Below are positions 61,224 through 64,000 of a DNA stretch of 64,000 nucleotides, in pieces (positions within the stretch are counted from its first letter, which is position 1; each line of letters begins with the position of its first letter). The stretch is from DATBGO01 sp963840095 (lineage in GTDB: Bacteria > Actinomycetota > Actinomycetes > Streptosporangiales > Streptosporangiaceae), in the NCBI GenBank assembly GCA_963840095.1, contig CAWIXN010000005.1, positions 1,426,001-1,490,000 on the forward strand. The letters run 5' to 3'. The notes below the pieces were generated by a model. It was not told where the DNA came from, made no database searches, and worked only from the letters and a program-made list of their open reading frames with translations. The translations under genes and the position numbers were made by a program.

Positions 61224-61499
61224 GATTGTCCCCTCCGGCCCGGTCTCGCTGTCATCTCAGGTGAGCAGGATCTCATTTCCGGAGCAAAGCCGCTACCTGC
61301 TCGAGCTGGCCCGTGCACGGCGCAGTCGGGATGTTCGCGCCGACACCAGTCGCGGCCATCCGGCCTCGCTAGCAACCCGCCTGAGCCAGCGAGCCCGCGA
61401 AAAGCTCGCGGCCATTGCACCTTCCCTGTGAGCGCCGCCGGGCAGAGAATGCTGACGAGCCGCCAGGCCTGAACGGCCAGCCCAGACCAGGAGACACCG

Positions 61500-62771
61500 A
61501 TGAGCAACCCCGGGCAGCCCAGCTCGTCTTCATCACCCGCAGTGCGGATCGACCTGGAAAGCGAGCGGGGATACGCGCGAAGCCCGCAGCTCCAGGCGGA
61601 GTTCGAGGCAGCCGCTGACCACCTGCGCCAAGTCGACGGGTACACCGATCCGCTGGACCCTGAGCACCGCAGCCACCTCCGCGCTGACCTGGCGCTCGAA
61701 GGCGGGGGCGTGAAGGGCATCGGGCTGGCGGGCGCGGTACTGGTCCTGGATGAGGCCGGGTACTCCTTCGCCCGCATCGCGGGAACGAGCGCGGGAGCCA
61801 TTGCCGCGAGCCTCATTGCCGCGATCTCCAAGGCCGGCCAGCCCATGCCGTCGTTGCGCAGCTACCTCAATGAACTGCATTTCACCGAGTTCATGCCCGA
61901 GGGCAAGATCCACCATTTTCTCGATCGCCTGGGCGGAGCAGCCGAGAAGGCGGACGACCTGGCCATCCTCACTCAGCGGACGGGGCTGTATCCAGGGACC
62001 TACCTGGCGCAGTGGCTGGGGCCGATTCTGGGCGGGCTCGGGGTCAAGACCTTTGGCGATCTCAAGATCAGCCAGTCCGATGATCCCGGCATGAGCCTGC
62101 CGCCCGACCGTCAATACCGGCTCGTCGTCCACACCTCGGACATCACGCGTGAGCAGCTGGTCCGGCTGCCCTGGGATTACAACTATTACGGGCTGCCCAG
62201 CGACGAACAGGACGTTGTCGGGGCGGTGCGCGCGTCCATGTCCATCCCGTTCTTCTTCGAACCGGTCACGGTCCAGACCAGCGAGGCCGACGTTGACGTG
62301 CCGATGCCCGACGGCAGCTGCGTCCGGCAGCACTATGACGCTGGCACTGTCACCTGGGTCGACGGCGGCATGCTGGAGAACTTCCCGATCAGCGCGTTCG
62401 ACCGCGCTGACGGCGGCCCGCCACGCTGGCCGACCATCGGGATCAAGCTCTCCTCGCTGCAGAGATCGTTCCCGGCGACCCTGGCCTGCAGCACGGCACA
62501 AAGCGTGGCGATCCGGGCCCTGCACACGCTGATGAACGAGTGGGACCGTTACGACGTTGAGCAGACGACCGCCGGACGCACCATCTTCGTGGACAAGGCA
62601 GGCCTAACGGCCACCCAGTTTGATCTGACCCAAGCCCAGCAGGACCAGCTCTTCCTCAACGGGGTACAGGCCGCGACGACGTTCGTCATCGAAATGTCCA
62701 AGGCCGGTGGCGTACCGCGAGACGCCGAGCAGGCCAGGCAGCTCATTGCGCACAGGTCAGCGCCGAGTTAG
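61500..62771 (+). CDS. patatin-like phospholipase
   Basis: This 423-residue protein has the patatin catalytic dyad: oxyanion ALEGGGVKGIGLAGAV, nucleophile Ser in IAGTSAGAIAASL, and Asp in WVDGGMLENFPISAF. It hydrolyses phospholipid or glycolipid acyl chains. No signal peptide is visible; the first 60 residues are hydrophilic. AGGAG precedes ATG 61500. It is divergent from the holin-like gene. Confidence 0.92.
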   Translation: MSNPGQPSSSSSPAVRIDLESERGYARSPQLQAEFEAAADHLRQVDGYTDPLDPEHRSHLRADLALEGGGVKGIGLAGAVLVLDEAGYSFARIAGTSAGAIAASLIAAISKAGQPMPSLRSYLNELHFTEFMPEGKIHHFLDRLGGAAEKADDLAILTQRTGLYPGTYLAQWLGPILGGLGVKTFGDLKISQSDDPGMSLPPDRQYRLVVHTSDITREQLVRLPWDYNYYGLPSDEQDVVGAVRASMSIPFFFEPVTVQTSEADVDVPMPDGSCVRQHYDAGTVTWVDGGMLENFPISAFDRADGGPPRWPTIGIKLSSLQRSFPATLACSTAQSVAIRALHTLMNEWDRYDVEQTTAGRTIFVDKAGLTATQFDLTQAQQDQLFLNGVQAATTFVIEMSKAGGVPRDAEQARQLIAHRSAPS

Positions 62772-62828
62772 CCGCTTTCGAGCGCGGGGCACTCCTTGGT
62801 GACGGGTACATCACCAGGACGAGACCGG

Positions 62829-64000
62829 CTATGGTGACGGAGCAGTAGCCGTGTCGGCCGAACGCAGGACGGTCGCGGCGGTCTCTCGCAGCTCGACGCG
62901 GCGGATCTTGCCCGTGGAGGTGGTCGGGTAGGCATCGGCGAAAACGACCCTGCGGGGCCGCTTGTACGCCGGAAGGCCGGCGCGGCAGAACTCGATCAGC
63001 TCCGCCTCGGTCGCCGCGGCGCCGGGCCGGAGCACGACATAGGCAACCGGCTTCTCCAGCCCGTCCGGGTCCAGCCCGGCCACCACGACGGCCTGCGCGA
63101 CCGCCTCGTGCGCCAGCAGCCGGTCCTCCACCTCAGCAGGCGATACCCAGACGCCGCTGGCCTTGAGCATGTCGCCGGTGCGCCCGAGGCAGATGTAGTA
63201 GCCATCGGTGTCCTGGACGTATGTGTCGCCAGTGCGCAGCCACTCACCCTGGAACACCAGCCGGGACGCCTCGTAACTGGACCAATAGCCGCTCGCCGCC
63301 GAATCGCCCCGGACGAACAGGGTGCCCGCGGTGCCGGCCGGGACAGCCACCCCCGCCTCGTCGAGGATCTTCAGCTCATACCCCGGCACCGCTACCCCGG
63401 TCGTGCCCGGCCGCACCTGTCCTTCCCGGGTGGACAGGAAGATGTGCAGCATCTCGGTCATCCCGAGACCGTCGAGAATATCTACTCCGAAATAGCTCGT
63501 CCACCGCTGGTAGAGCGCGGCCGGCAGCGCCTCTCCCGCCGACGCGGCCAGCCGGACCCCGGCCAGCGCGTCGGCTGGCAGGCCAGCCCGCAGCATCGTC
63601 GCGAAGAAGGTCGGGCCGGCGAAGAAAAGCGTGACGCCATAGTCCCGCACCCGCTGCGCGACGACCTCCGGCCTGGCCGGGTCCGGCTCGAGCACGGTGA
63701 CCGCCCCCGCCGACAGCGGGAACAGCAGCGAGTTGCCAAGCCCGTAGGCGAAGAACGCCTTCGCCGCGGACAGGCAGCGGTCGCCCGGCCGGATGCCCAG
63801 GACCTGGCGGCCATAGGTCTCGCAGACCACCCGGACCGACCCGTGCCGGTGCATCGCCCCCTTGCTCTTGCCAGTGGTGCCGGAGGTGTAGAGCCAGAAT
63901 GCCGGGAAGTCCGCGGTCGTCGGGTAGACATCCGCCCGGGGCACCGCCGCCGCCACCAGAGCGTCGAGATCGTGCACCGGCACCGCGGCCGAGGCCAGCG
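62829..64000 (-). CDS. benzoate-CoA-ligase-type acyl-CoA ligase, 5' end outside window
   Basis: The frame is open to the window edge. The visible 390 residues include FWLYTSGTTGKSKGAMHRHG, AAKAFFAYGLGNSLLFPLSA, GLGMTEMLHIFLS, LRTGDTYVQDTDGYY, GRTGDMLKASGVWVSPAEVE and STGKIRRVEL with the catalytic Lys. MHRH, FFAYGLGNS and GMTEMLHIF are typical of benzoate-CoA ligases (about 520 residues), so roughly 130 N-terminal residues are missing. GTG 63983 is internal. Confidence 0.9.
   Translation of the reverse strand, partial: LASAAVPVHDLDALVAAAVPRADVYPTTADFPAFWLYTSGTTGKSKGAMHRHGSVRVVCETYGRQVLGIRPGDRCLSAAKAFFAYGLGNSLLFPLSAGAVTVLEPDPARPEVVAQRVRDYGVTLFFAGPTFFATMLRAGLPADALAGVRLAASAGEALPAALYQRWTSYFGVDILDGLGMTEMLHIFLSTREGQVRPGTTGVAVPGYELKILDEAGVAVPAGTAGTLFVRGDSAASGYWSSYEASRLVFQGEWLRTGDTYVQDTDGYYICLGRTGDMLKASGVWVSPAEVEDRLLAHEAVAQAVVVAGLDPDGLEKPVAYVVLRPGAAATEAELIEFCRAGLPAYKRPRRVVFADAYPTTSTGKIRRVELRETAATVLRSADTATAPSP

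Overview
The window is high-GC, gene-dense DNA from an actinomycete. GTG and TTG starts are frequent, stops and starts overlap as ATGA or GTGA, and many gene families are typical of soil actinobacteria: DUF3311 with an SSS permease, a DUF6325-like protein, an SCO4226-type nickel-binding protein, a PlsB/PlsC/WS-DGAT lipid locus and IclR regulators. The genus cannot be fixed from the sequence. A Streptosporangiales-like organism is a guess.

Layout. 1-3860: end of an alpha/beta hydrolase, hypX (CO-ligand synthesis for an O2-tolerant NiFe hydrogenase) and a sedolisin protease. 3945-9120: two overlapping genes that together carry every domain needed to go from glycerol-3-phosphate to triacylglycerol. 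9300-15027: a monocarboxylate-type permease with its small partner, an acyl-CoA dehydrogenase, and a phosphotriesterase-like hydrolase coupled to an acyl-CoA ligase. 15047-24671: glycogen metabolism (glgB, glgP, glgX) interleaved with a hydrolase, an SDR and a small Cys-rich protein. 24795-27986: an IclR regulator, a class III CoA-transferase and a citryl-CoA-lyase-like protein, with several GTCCG/CGGAC palindromes that look like shared operators. 28061-31093: a glutamate-cysteine-ligase-like enzyme and two PNPOx-fold proteins, one of them frameshifted. 31398-37330: a K+ channel, a secreted beta-rich protein divergent from an unusual ECF sigma-bifunctional nuclease fusion, and small membrane or nickel proteins. 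37413-43612: gene remnants, a flavin monooxygenase, a MOSC-ferredoxin-reductase fusion, a GNAT and unknown proteins. 43830-46782: a bacteriophytochrome divergent from its heme oxygenase. The phytochrome's kinase module lacks the phosphoacceptor His and part of the ATP lid. 46893-54388: a mixed stretch with intact metabolic genes and a strongly decayed part (broken WS/DGAT, half an MFS transporter, an IS3 remnant, a truncated DUF2889 gene). 54545-55843: a protein with seven 54-bp repeats and a LuxR-type HTH. 56429-59429: a four-gene coupled operon (pterin synthase fold, methyltransferase, GT4 glycosyltransferase, SDR) that is the best candidate for an undescribed pathway. 59462-64000: ferredoxin reductase, a holin-like membrane protein, a patatin phospholipase and an acyl-CoA ligase cut by the window edge.

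Together the genes describe an aerobic heterotroph that stores carbon as both triacylglycerol and glycogen, probably scavenges H2, degrades acyl and organic acids through CoA thioesters, and senses red light. Short in-frame and intergenic tandem duplications recur along the window and appear to be an active mutational feature of this genome.
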